Below are positions 16,639 to 24,666 of a stretch of 32,738 nucleotides of DNA, piece after piece. The notes under the pieces are model-generated. The model ran no database searches and was not told the origin of the DNA. It was given only the letters and a program-made list of their open reading frames with translations. Every line of letters starts with the position of its first letter. Position 1 is the first letter of the stretch. Source of the DNA: an uncultured Gammaproteobacteria bacterium (GTDB taxonomy: Bacteria > Pseudomonadota > Gammaproteobacteria > Arenicellales > JAANXG01); the NCBI GenBank assembly GCA_945787105.1, contig CALZGZ010000058.1, positions 1 to 32,738 on the forward strand, in the 5' to 3' direction. A program made the position numbers and the translations under genes.

Positions 16639-18028
16639 CGACGAGGAGATCGTCGTAAAAAGTTGCCTGCGCATTCTCGGCGAGACCGATTACGCGGTCG
16701 ACGCGGTGCGAAGCGGCATGGAGGCCCTGCAAAAATTGGATGAGACGCACTACGACGTGCTCGTCTTGGACATCATGATGCCGAAGATGGACGGCCTGGA
16801 AGTGCTACAGAGGGTTAAAGAATCCCACCCCGACATCGATGTCATCATGGTCACCGGATTGTCGGAAATCGAGACCGCGGTTCATTCCATGAAGCTGGGG
16901 GCCTTTGACTACCTGCCTAAACCTTTCGATCCGGAAGCACTCAAGCTCTTGGTGGGGCGGGCTTTCGAGAAGCGGCGTCTACAGCAGGAAAATCTCAACC
17001 TCAAAAATGAGGTCAGTTCCAAGTACCGTTTCGAAAACATTATTGGCTCCAGCACCCAGATGCAGAGCGTATATCGTCTTATTGCAAAGTGCGCACCCAC
17101 CAACAGCACGGTACTGCTCAGGGGGGAGAGCGGGACCGGCAAAGAGTTGGTAGCCCGCGCCATCCACTACAACAGCCTACGCAAAGACAGAGCCTTTGTC
17201 CCGGTCGACTGTGGTTCACTGAGTGAACAGCTACTTGAGAGCGAGTTGTTCGGCCACGTCAAGGGCTCGTTTACCGGTGCGGTGGCAAACAAGCGAGGGT
17301 TATTCGAAATCGCAGAGGGCGGAACGCTGTTTCTGGATGAAATAGGAAATATTTCCTTGTCCACCCAGGCAAAGCTTCTGCGTATTATCCAGGAACGGGA
17401 ATTCAAGGCGGTGGGGGACACGCGGACGCAGGCTGCCAATATCAGGCTGATCAGCGCCACCAATAAAGACCTCAAGGCGATGGTCGCCGACGGAACATTC
17501 CGCGAAGATCTTTACTATCGCCTTAATATCTTTCCCATCGAGATACCACCGTTGCGGGAACGCCGCGAAGACATCCCCGCCCTCGCATTTCATTTTCTCA
17601 AGCTGTTCGGCGAGGAACTGGGGAAAGAAATGACTGAGTTCTCCGTGGAGGCGATGAACATGCTGGTGAACTACAATTGGCCGGGGAATGTAAGGGAACT
17701 GGAAAATACGATACACCGTGCCGTAATCCTTGCCACCGAAAAGGTCATCCGCCAGGGTCACCTGGTGACGATTCTCGACATGGGCGCGGCGCTCGATTCC
17801 AACGTGCCGAAGACAAGCGATGAGCTCAAGCGCTTCAAGAAGCTGGCTCGTGAGAAGTCGGTGAAAAATATCGAGAAGCTGTTCATCCTCGAAGCGTTGA
17901 AAAGAAACGACTGGAACGTCACCAAGAGTGCCGAGGACACCGGTATGCAGCGCACTAACTTCCAGGCGCTGATGAAAAAGTACGATATCCGGATACGGGG
18001 AGCGGAGCAGGAATCCGCCGGTTCCTAA
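16613..18028 (+). CDS. NtrC-family sigma-54-dependent response regulator
   Basis: The 471-aa regulator starts MSGKILVVDDEEIV; the ATG at 16613 is chosen over a TTG six bases earlier. It has a receiver (acidic pair DD, phospho-acceptor D53 in VLDIMMPKMDG, KPFDPEAL), an AAA+ domain with Walker A GESGTGKE near residue 171, a sigma-54 contact loop GSFTGA (near 218, one change from GAFTGA), Walker B GGTLFLDEIG and R-finger region FREDLYYRLN. A C-terminal Fis-type helix-turn-helix follows (ALKRNDWNVTKSAEDTGM). It activates sigma-54 RNA polymerase when phosphorylated, most likely by the overlapping kinase. A consensus -24/-12 promoter at 21406-21421 in the same cluster is the obvious target. Confidence 0.95.
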   Translation: MSGKILVVDDEEIVVKSCLRILGETDYAVDAVRSGMEALQKLDETHYDVLVLDIMMPKMDGLEVLQRVKESHPDIDVIMVTGLSEIETAVHSMKLGAFDYLPKPFDPEALKLLVGRAFEKRRLQQENLNLKNEVSSKYRFENIIGSSTQMQSVYRLIAKCAPTNSTVLLRGESGTGKELVARAIHYNSLRKDRAFVPVDCGSLSEQLLESELFGHVKGSFTGAVANKRGLFEIAEGGTLFLDEIGNISLSTQAKLLRIIQEREFKAVGDTRTQAANIRLISATNKDLKAMVADGTFREDLYYRLNIFPIEIPPLRERREDIPALAFHFLKLFGEELGKEMTEFSVEAMNMLVNYNWPGNVRELENTIHRAVILATEKVIRQGHLVTILDMGAALDSNVPKTSDELKRFKKLAREKSVKNIEKLFILEALKRNDWNVTKSAEDTGMQRTNFQALMKKYDIRIRGAEQESAGS

Positions 18029-18101
18029 TCAAGGATCGCGGAAGCCGGACGGTTGCTCCTGGGCGTCTGTCCAGCGCCCCGGAGATGTGAACAAGGATTT
18101 T

Positions 18102-18827
18102 TTAGTGAATTTGCAGCGGAGACGGTGGCCTGGTGATATGCATCCGTATCTGTTGTTTGTCTTTGTCCTCGTCGTGCCGCTTGTCCTTGTTTGCATCCAT
18201 CGACTTTTCGTCCTCTATTTCTTCATATCCAGTAAACATCGCCTTGATGTGCGCCGTAGCCGTGTGACCAAGGGTCGCAAGATAGACATGAATGAATAGA
18301 AAAAACGCGAAGAAGATGAGTATCAAAACGTGCACGGTATCCACGACCCGCACCCCACCGAGCAACGTCACGATTCCCGAAAAGCGTTCCACGTCCCAAA
18401 GCAGGATCCCGGTGATGATCTGCAAGGGAATGACGAGGAGCATAATGATCTGGTAAGACACCCGCTGCAATGGATTGAACTTGTTGTAGGGAGTCATGTG
18501 GTGCGGATTCGGCGCACCTCTGAAAATACCCCAGCCGTAATAACGGGCCTGACGGATGCTGTCACGGTAGTATTTTTTCGGATTCAATTCAGGGTGATAG
18601 ATCCTGATCTTGTCCGAAAACAAATAAAACGACAGCCAGATAAAGAAATTACCGATAAGCAAAAACCCGATCCAGTTGTGCACGGTGACCGTGAGCTGCA
18701 AGGACATGACGTTGACCAACCCGACATATCTGATCTGCAGGCCGGTGAGGATTAGCGCGATAACGCTACTCGCATTGATCCAATGCCAGATTCTGATTGG
18801 AAGTGGATGAATGTATATTTTTTTCAT
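18102..18827 (-). CDS. FdnI/HydC-type diheme cytochrome b membrane subunit
   Basis: The 241-aa integral membrane protein has four main hydrophobic segments. Its four histidines at FdnI-like positions, H15 (IRIWHWINA), H50 (VHNWIGF), H166 (DTVHVLIL) and H180 (FIHVYLA), would ligate two b hemes across the membrane. The ATG at 18827 follows GAGG by 10 bases; the longer frame to 18899 overlaps the upstream gene and is rejected. It lies 13 bases after the nine-heme cytochrome, so it is cotranscribed. It probably oxidises quinol (or reduces quinone) and exchanges electrons with that cytochrome. The highly charged tail (about 200-241) is unusual. No catalytic dehydrogenase subunit is encoded nearby. 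Confidence 0.9.
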   Translation of the reverse strand: MKKIYIHPLPIRIWHWINASSVIALILTGLQIRYVGLVNVMSLQLTVTVHNWIGFLLIGNFFIWLSFYLFSDKIRIYHPELNPKKYYRDSIRQARYYGWGIFRGAPNPHHMTPYNKFNPLQRVSYQIIMLLVIPLQIITGILLWDVERFSGIVTLLGGVRVVDTVHVLILIFFAFFLFIHVYLATLGHTATAHIKAMFTGYEEIEDEKSMDANKDKRHDEDKDKQQIRMHITRPPSPLQIH

Positions 18828-18840
18828 CTTGCGTCCCTCT

Positions 18841-20178
18841 TTATTTGCCTTTCCTGAGTAATTTGCGCATCGCCAGGTGCACGATCGGCACCGAGGCACC
18901 GCCGGCCACCGCGAGAAGCAGGAGAATATCCAGCAGTTTTACCCTTGTGCCTCCCAAAGCGTAAAACCCACCCACAGAATTCATCGAAAGCGCGGAGCTC
19001 AACACCTCTTTTTCAGCGTCGTAACTCACCCGTTTGCCGTCGGCACGGATTAGAGAGACGGTGACGTTCTGGAACGGTTCGGCGCCATCGCTATGACAGC
19101 TCTCGCAGTTCCTGAGCGCTTTTTCTTTCCAAGCCAATTGATGCGCCTGTTCCCCGGTGACGACTTCCATGCGGCCCCGTAGGGTCACTTCGGCCGCGGT
19201 CCCGTCGCGATTAATTCCCCGCACCAGATTCCACAATTCTTTTGCATCCAGACCGTCTTTGCTCGACTCCCTCGGACCGGGCAGATTACCCAACCGCGGC
19301 GAGACTTCGTTTTCGGAAATCGGCCGCTGGGCCACGCTGTCAAATAGCATGAGATCAACCCGTCGTCGCGCCGCCGGCGCATGGCAAGCGGCGCAGGATA
19401 CTGCTTGAAGATGTAGCCCGGCGTTTGGCAACCATTTCTTGTGGGCACCCTTTGCACCCTCATGGCAACCGAGACATGCCTCTTTCAACCGGTCCTCGAC
19501 CGATGCCGCATTGACGTCATGCGCGCGATGGCAGTCGGAGCAAACGGGCGCCTCGATATGCCCCAGTTTGCTGCGGGCCTGCCCATGCATACTCTTGAGA
19601 TAAACATCGAAGATGTTTGCATGACAATTCTTGCATGGACCACCGGTTAATGTTTCGTACGCCGCTTTGGGTTTCACAGTATGAGATCCATGGCAGTCCG
19701 TGCACACCGGCGCCGCAAAGTTGCCAGATTCGACCAGTGAGGCATGAATGCTTCCCTCGTACTGATGGGATTTGTCCTCATGGCACTCATAGCAGATCTT
19801 GGCCAGTGCGATGGATCGCTCACGCTTGTTGGCGTAAGTCTTTTTGTTCTTGCTCAGCGAGTGCGTGTTCAGATTGATGTCCCGATGGCAGCTAGCGCAT
19901 CCGATCCAGTTATGCACCGACTTTGCAAACACCTCGCCCGGCACATGCAGGGAGAGCTTTTCGCCGTCTCCCAGAGTCGTTGAGAGCCGCTCGAAGGAAT
20001 GGCATTTGAGGCACTTCCCATCCTCTGCCGATAGCGAATCGTCTGGAATACTTGCCAGCGCAGTGGACGTGAGCCATGAAAAAGAACACAGAACAAGAAA
20101 CATTACCCCTGCCAGCTTACGAAGATCGGTGGGTAATCTGCCCATTGTCATCTTGTCTTTTCTGTTGGAAATTGTCAT
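18841..20178 (-). CDS. nine-heme membrane-anchored cytochrome c
   Basis: The 445-aa protein has a hydrophobic signal (about residues 22-42, cut near ALAS) and nine CXXCH motifs: CLKCH (56), CASCH (94), CYECH (129), CTDCH (159), CKNCH (182), CSDCH (213), CLGCH (235), CAACH (262) and CESCH (358). A C-terminal TM segment (about 414-436) is followed by a basic tail, so it is held on the periplasmic face. The gap of almost 100 residues between hemes 8 and 9 suggests an extra non-heme subdomain. With the cytochrome b gene directly downstream it forms a quinol:multiheme-cytochrome pair. Nine c-type motifs plus an FdnI-type b domain is also the composition of the fused Geobacter CbcL. Inner-membrane electron transfer is the inferred role. 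Confidence 0.93.
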   Translation of the reverse strand: MTISNRKDKMTMGRLPTDLRKLAGVMFLVLCSFSWLTSTALASIPDDSLSAEDGKCLKCHSFERLSTTLGDGEKLSLHVPGEVFAKSVHNWIGCASCHRDINLNTHSLSKNKKTYANKRERSIALAKICYECHEDKSHQYEGSIHASLVESGNFAAPVCTDCHGSHTVKPKAAYETLTGGPCKNCHANIFDVYLKSMHGQARSKLGHIEAPVCSDCHRAHDVNAASVEDRLKEACLGCHEGAKGAHKKWLPNAGLHLQAVSCAACHAPAARRRVDLMLFDSVAQRPISENEVSPRLGNLPGPRESSKDGLDAKELWNLVRGINRDGTAAEVTLRGRMEVVTGEQAHQLAWKEKALRNCESCHSDGAEPFQNVTVSLIRADGKRVSYDAEKEVLSSALSMNSVGGFYALGGTRVKLLDILLLLAVAGGASVPIVHLAMRKLLRKGK

Positions 20179-20212
20179 GGCTGCTTCCGCCGTTGCTTGC
20201 TCTCCCGCCTAA

Positions 20213-20236
20213 CCGGGAGGCTGTTTTGCCTCCCGG
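20213..20236. other. strong hairpin upstream of the cytochrome c gene
   Basis: CCGGGAGGC (20213-20221) and GCCTCCCGG (20228-20236) form a perfect 9-bp stem with a 6-base loop. No U-run follows on the minus strand, so it is more likely an mRNA 5' stabiliser or partial attenuator between the receiver gene and the cytochromes than a full terminator. On the minus strand it lies between the -24/-12-like site and the cytochrome start. Confidence 0.55.
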
Positions 20237-20273
20237 GGATTGGCCCTATCAACGTTCGCGACACCCGCTTGTC

Positions 20274-20289
20274 ATCAAACATCTTGCCA
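20274..20289 (-). promoter_or_regulatory. possible sigma-54 promoter of the cytochrome genes
   Basis: The minus strand reads TGGCAAG-ATGT-TTGAT against consensus TGGCACG-N4-TTGCW. The -24 GG is intact; the -12 GC is GA, which weakens the call. It would start transcription about 85-90 bases upstream of the nine-heme cytochrome gene, just beyond the end of the upstream receiver gene. Confidence 0.4.
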
Positions 20290-20297
20290 GGGCTGCG

Positions 20298-20870
20298 CTA
20301 CTTCTGTGACGCGGATCGTCCGGTCAACGCCTGGATGCCATACCACACCAGCATGCCGAGGCCGATGAACGGAAAAGCGATGAAGTACGCCAGGCCGATG
20401 AAGGGTGCTGCAAAGAACAGGCCGATATTCTTCAACATGCGGCCGACGCGCTTCGATGCGCTTGCTTCCTCCGCGACTTCGGGCACCTTTTCCTCGATAA
20501 TTGTTTTGCGGGTGATCCTTTCCATCACCTCCTCGATTACTTCCGGTAACAGAGGTTTGTGTAGAAAGTCGGCGACTCCCACCGCTGCTGCCGCAGCCTC
20601 GTTGGCAGGTGTGCCGTAGCCAGTCACCACTACCACCGGCGTCCACGGACTCGCTGCCTTGATGCGCTGCGCAACCTCGATACCGTCCATACCCGGCATC
20701 TTCATATCGGTAAAGACGACATCGTGTTTTTCGCCGGCGAATTTGTTGAGCGCTTCGTTGCCGTTCATAGCGGTGCTTACGGCATAACCCTTTTCCGAGA
20801 GCACCCGGTCGAAACTCTTGCCGACTACTGCGTCATCGTCTACTACTAGAACTTTTGCTAAGGCTTGCAT
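20298..20870 (-). CDS. receiver-domain protein with hydrophobic C-terminal tail
   Basis: Residues 1-120 of this 190-aa protein are a complete CheY-like receiver: DDD near residue 11, phospho-acceptor D55 in VFTDMKMPGMDG, VVVTGYG and HKPLLPEV. After a charged linker, residues about 150-183 are strongly hydrophobic (IGLFFAAPFIGLAYFIAFP and following), long enough for one membrane-spanning or two re-entrant segments. No DNA-binding or enzymatic output domain is present. A GGAGG site precedes the ATG. It sits between a stand-alone receiver and the cytochrome genes, so it may bring phospho-signalling to the membrane complex. A receiver ending in a membrane tail is uncommon. Confidence 0.88.
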   Translation of the reverse strand: MQALAKVLVVDDDAVVGKSFDRVLSEKGYAVSTAMNGNEALNKFAGEKHDVVFTDMKMPGMDGIEVAQRIKAASPWTPVVVVTGYGTPANEAAAAAVGVADFLHKPLLPEVIEEVMERITRKTIIEEKVPEVAEEASASKRVGRMLKNIGLFFAAPFIGLAYFIAFPFIGLGMLVWYGIQALTGRSASQK

Positions 20871-20902
20871 GACTACCTCCTAGCCTCTGTCAACGGGGCT
20901 AA

Positions 20903-21349
20903 TTAGTTTTCCCAAGGATATCGATACTTAAAGCTTTCGCCGCTGTCGTGGTCTGCTTCACAAGTTTGCAGAGTCCACTTTTTTTGCAGCATGGCTGCGT
21001 TCGCGGCCTTGATGACATCATCCGGACCCACCGGCTTGGCAAGGTAATCGTAAGCACCGAGCCGCACCGCCTCTTTGGCGGTTTCAATGGACGGGTAACC
21101 GGTGATGATGACCACCTGGCATTCGGGCCATCTCTCCTTAATGATCTTGAGCACCGACATGCCGTCTAAATCCGGCATGCGCAGATCGAGCAGTATCACG
21201 TCAAACGGATGGCGCTCCATTGCACGCAACGCCTCTTGCCCATTCCAGGCCTCTTCCACGTGGCAGTGCAGGCCTTCCAGGGTTCTGAGATGACTCATGC
21301 GTACCACTTCTTCGTCATCAACAATGAGGATGTTCGTTGTTTCGTACAT
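20903..21349 (-). CDS. stand-alone response-regulator receiver
   Basis: The 148-aa protein is a single receiver domain: ILIVDDEEVVR, phospho-acceptor D55 in ILLDLRMPDLDG, VVIITGYPS, and KPVGPDDVI with the conserved Lys. A short tail after residue 120 has no output domain. The AGGAGG site before the ATG is very strong. It is the first gene after the consensus sigma-54 promoter and lies 32 bases before the next receiver gene. It could be a phosphate sink or phosphorelay partner of the heme-sensor kinase, or an adaptor for an unlinked kinase. Confidence 0.9.
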   Translation of the reverse strand: MYETTNILIVDDEEVVRMSHLRTLEGLHCHVEEAWNGQEALRAMERHPFDVILLDLRMPDLDGMSVLKIIKERWPECQVVIITGYPSIETAKEAVRLGAYDYLAKPVGPDDVIKAANAAMLQKKWTLQTCEADHDSGESFKYRYPWEN

Positions 21350-21405
21350 GCAGACCTCCTAACCTATGCCCAATCTAGTTATGTCCACTCTTGGTTAATC
21401 TAGTT

Positions 21406-21421
21406 TGCAACTACCGTGCCA
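21406..21421 (-). promoter_or_regulatory. sigma-54 (-24/-12) promoter
   Basis: The minus strand reads TGGCACG-GTAG-TTGCA, an exact match to the RpoN consensus TGGCACG-N4-TTGCW, including the invariant GG and GC ten bases apart. It ends 56 bases upstream of the receiver gene start (21349), leaving room for a short leader with the AGGAGG site. The NtrC-type activator at 16613-18028 is the natural regulator. Confidence 0.85.
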
Positions 21422-21940
21422 GAGTCGAATGCGGTGCCGAGAATTCGTTATTTTTCTAACTTTATTAATAACTTAGGGCGTGGGCGGGAACACGGTGGCA
21501 GACCCTGCGGCGCTGCGCGGGAGGCGTCGAAGAACATTATTTTTATACACCTAGATCAGGATATCTCGGCAGTTCGTATAGTTTTCAATTAGTTAAGCCA
21601 TCGGACCGTCTGTATGTAATGTTTATACATCCTTGTAAGATATGATGAATTACCCATTAGAAACATCGGCTTAGGCTGGCCGCCGTGGATTGACCGCGGA
21701 CCCGCAACCGACCGTAGCGGCGCGCGGCGGCCGCTCAGCGGAACGCCTCACCTGATTGCGATTGATTTCGGTAGCCCCCGCCGCATCAGACATCGCCGGT
21801 CATGGCGCGTGATTGTGCGCGCTGCCATGGCACCCGCGCAGCTCGATCAATCCGTTAGCGCCAGCTCCAATCGCCGCGCGAACCTGTGGATGCTCCGAAC
21901 CGAAACCGGACCCTAGCCAGGGGAAGCGCGCCGGCTGCTG
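21422..21940. other. intergenic region between sigma-54 promoter and MFS transporter end
   Basis: About 520 bases without a credible gene. The first part (21440-21660) is AT-rich and would be the place for activator-binding upstream sites of the sigma-54 promoter; GTTATT and AATAAC form a small inverted repeat at about 21448-21473. The second half is GC-rich with no feature I can name. Confidence 0.35.
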
Positions 21941-23302
21941 CTAATCCATCGCGGTCGCCAGTTTCGCGTGGCTGACCTCGTCCGCCGGTCGTTCATTGCG
22001 CGCGGACGGGTTGTACGGCATTAACGCCATTAACACTGAGCCCACCAGGCAGGCAGTGCCGGCGATGATGAAGGGCGTCATCCACATACTCGGATCAGTA
22101 GCGCCGGCGGCCGCGTCCTTGAATACACCGGCGAGCAGCGGCCCGACAATACCAGCGACACCATAGGCAGTGAACAACCAGCCGTAATTGGTACCCACGT
22201 TCTTGTTGCCGAATAGGTCCGCCGTGGCCGCTGGGAATAGCGCAAAGTTGCCGCCAAAGTTGAAGCCAATCAAGGCTGCCGCAAGGATGAAGCCATGCAC
22301 CGCTCCGACGTGAATGAATCCATGATAAATAAGGAGCATGACCAGCCCCTGACAGCCGGTCATCAGCACAATCGCGGTTTTGCGGCCGAGGTGGTCCGAA
22401 AGCCCACCCCATAGGATGCGCCCGAGTCCATTGAAGACGGCATACCAGGCCATGGCGGTGCCGGTGACAGCGCCAATCCCAACAACGCCGCGGCCACTGA
22501 GGATGTCGATACCGAACAATTTGATGCAGTAAATCACCATCAAACCGGCCAACGCGGAGCACACGAATACCGTCCATAGCAGGTAAAACTGGGGACATCG
22601 CAACATCTGTCGCGGTGCATAGTCGAGTCCGCCGTTAGCGGCGGCGGTGGCCTGTTCAGCTGGCGTCCATCCCGCGGGCACGTAGTCCTCGGGTGGGTTA
22701 ACCATGACCAGGCTGCCGAGCACGACCAACGCGAGGAACGCGATACCGTATACGATGAACACACTCTGCACGCCGGGGAGACCGAGGATGCTGACGGTAT
22801 CCAGGAGTCCTCCGAACCAGGAGCCGGCCAGTTTCACCCAGATTACCGCCCCGAACCCAAATCCGGCGACCGCGAGACCGGTGATCAGCCCCTTCTTGTC
22901 AGGGAACCATCTGACGCCGACAGCGATAGGTACGACGTAGGCCAAGCCGACACCGGCCCCTCCCATAACGCCGATGAACACAAACTGGGCCCAGAAGGTG
23001 TTGCCGAAGATACCGCCCAGGATATATCCAAGGCCCAGCGTGACGCCTCCCGCCAAGGCGACGGTAGTGGGGCCTAGTTTGGCCTGCAACTTTCCGGCCA
23101 CTATCATCACCACCGCAAACGTCGCTAGGCCTGCTGAGAAGATCCAAGCCGTTTGGCTGGCGGAAAACCCGTACACCCCATTCGGATCGGTAAGCGCCCC
23201 GGTGAACACCGACCAGGCGTAGATCGCACCCAGTGCGAGCTGAATCAGAACTGCGCCCACGACTACCCACCAGCGACTGAATGTCCGTCTCGTTGCCGTC
23301 AT
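21941..23302 (-). CDS. MFS transporter, OFA (oxalate/formate antiporter) family
   Basis: The 453-aa protein has the 12-TM major facilitator layout. The start RWWVVVGAVLIQLALGAIYAWSVF and the GAGVGLAYVVPIAVGVRWFPDKKGLITGLAVAGFG region are hallmarks of the OFA subfamily (OxlT, lactate/formate/oxalate-type carriers). Cytoplasmic-loop motifs GKLQAKLGP and GGLSDHLGRK are intact. It moves a small carboxylate across the inner membrane; which one cannot be read from sequence. The gcl operon in the same window makes a C2 acid such as glycolate, glyoxylate or oxalate attractive, but the genes are about 16 kb apart. The ATG follows GGGGG by 5 bases. Confidence 0.9.
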   Translation of the reverse strand: MTATRRTFSRWWVVVGAVLIQLALGAIYAWSVFTGALTDPNGVYGFSASQTAWIFSAGLATFAVVMIVAGKLQAKLGPTTVALAGGVTLGLGYILGGIFGNTFWAQFVFIGVMGGAGVGLAYVVPIAVGVRWFPDKKGLITGLAVAGFGFGAVIWVKLAGSWFGGLLDTVSILGLPGVQSVFIVYGIAFLALVVLGSLVMVNPPEDYVPAGWTPAEQATAAANGGLDYAPRQMLRCPQFYLLWTVFVCSALAGLMVIYCIKLFGIDILSGRGVVGIGAVTGTAMAWYAVFNGLGRILWGGLSDHLGRKTAIVLMTGCQGLVMLLIYHGFIHVGAVHGFILAAALIGFNFGGNFALFPAATADLFGNKNVGTNYGWLFTAYGVAGIVGPLLAGVFKDAAAGATDPSMWMTPFIIAGTACLVGSVLMALMPYNPSARNERPADEVSHAKLATAMD

Positions 23303-23910
23303 CTATACCCCCAATTTGTATCGGCTCATTAATGTAACTTGGCGATGGGGTCCGCGGGACGCCCGTCGCGCTCATGGTCCACGCCTGATGCTTCAGGCAT
23401 GGATGGCCAAGAACGAGTTTGTGTTACCCCCCGGTAGCTATCGACGCGCGTGCAAATAGCCTTGCTTACAAGATAAGCATAGACCAAAAACTTTCAGAAC
23501 GCCGCTGGTATCGGCCCGTGGACGGGCCGTCTCATCAACGCGAACTGCTCGGTCTGCTGTGTTCCATCATCACCCGGCCGTGAATCGTCCGAACACGGTG
23601 AGACATTGATTTTCTATGTAGGCCTATGTCGGATGCACCACCCTTCCTGGATTGCCGGTCAGCGTCTCGCCTTGTCCATTGCTTGTCGTCGTGATCAAAC
23701 CAACTCTCGAGCATGATGCGTGGGAGGGAGCCACATTGACCGTGGTGCCACTGTCGACGATATACACTCACTCGGCGGTTGTGTTGAAGACCGTTATCGC
23801 GGCGGCGGACAAGGTGCGTCAGACAATCCCGTCACACTCCCGCGCTGATCGTAATCAAACAGAGCGCCGCGTAACGACTTTACAATGCTGCTATGAACGC
23901 ATAGCACTGG
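23303..23910. other. gene-poor region between transporter and Gly/Cys-tailed protein
   Basis: About 600 bases. Open frames on both strands here (for example plus-strand 23652-24101) lack family-like sequence and are judged spurious. A perfect hairpin lies at 23512-23529; otherwise nothing was recognised. Confidence 0.4.
23512..23529. other. GC-rich hairpin
   Basis: CGGCCCG (23512-23518), a 4-base loop and CGGGCCG (23523-23529) form a perfect 7-bp stem. It is not followed by a T-run on either strand, so its role as a terminator is doubtful. Confidence 0.4.
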
Positions 23911-24432
23911 CTAGAATTTGCAGCCGCAGCCACCTCCACCAGCAACACTGCCGACAATGCAAAGCGCCCTCTCAGCAGACGTACATTCGCGCCGGTCTTC
24001 CCTGTCGGAGAGATAAACCAATACCCCTAGGGCACCGCCGGCGGCCAAAATACGTCCAAAATTGTTCCCGGCCGAATCCTGCGTGGGTTCATCTTTCGTA
24101 GTAGGCGCAACATCGGAAGGTCGGTTTGTCGGATCTTCTAGGGCGAGGGGTATCGGCCGAGGCCGCAGTGTACGATACAACGTCCACACGTTGTGATCCG
24201 TCGAATACAGCGGAATTCTGATCAAGCTATTTTCGCTGAAGTCGTCCGCATCCAAAACAAGCCGAGACTGCGAACCGACGTAGAAGCTGCTGGCGGGATG
24301 TTTGCCGCCGAATCCGACCTCGACCTGGAACACGTAAATGCTGTTATCAGCGCGTGCAGTAACCCCGAGGAACGAAACTAGAACCGCTACGATGGCCCGG
24401 GCTGTGACTTGTTCGTATCGTGAGATTGTCAT
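23911..24432 (-). CDS. small secreted protein with Gly/Cys-rich C-terminus, unknown
   Basis: The 173-aa protein has a signal peptide (hydrophobic AIVAVLVSFLGVTARA, cleavage near ARADN). The mature part is beta-rich (IYVFQVEVGFGGK, SRLVLDADDF). A short hydrophobic stretch, ILAAGGALGVLVYL, lies near residues 128-141. It ends CTSAERALCIVGSVAGGGG-C-G-C-KF, with four cysteines in the last 26 residues. An AGGAGG site is placed well before the ATG at 24432. It is divergent from the PDZ-AAA+ gene, with a 234-base shared upstream region. I do not recognise a family; the terminal Cys-Gly-Cys cluster could bind metal or form disulfides. Confidence 0.65.
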   Translation of the reverse strand: MTISRYEQVTARAIVAVLVSFLGVTARADNSIYVFQVEVGFGGKHPASSFYVGSQSRLVLDADDFSENSLIRIPLYSTDHNVWTLYRTLRPRPIPLALEDPTNRPSDVAPTTKDEPTQDSAGNNFGRILAAGGALGVLVYLSDREDRRECTSAERALCIVGSVAGGGGCGCKF

Positions 24433-24600
24433 GATCTTTATCCTCCTGCATGATAAATACTTACTCCGGCAGTGAGTTTTTACCGCCGCTCACCCAGTCT
24501 GTTTCAAGTTGCGTGCCAACCTAGAGGGCGTGGTGACCGCCAGCAAAAGATTGCTACTTATCAATACGCTGAAAGAACCCGGTGGTTGATCGTGTGAATT

Positions 24601-24609
24601 TGTTATAGT
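24601..24609 (+). promoter_or_regulatory. possible extended -10 promoter of the PDZ-AAA+ gene
   Basis: TGTTATAGT matches an extended -10 (TGN-TATAAT-like). If used, transcription would begin near 24616, after the ATG at 24613, which supports the ATG at 24667 as the real start. No clear -35 was found. Confidence 0.35.
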
Positions 24610-24666
24610 GAGATGGGTGTGAAACGTGTGGGGATACGGTGTGGGGCACACAGAGGGGCTTTCTCC

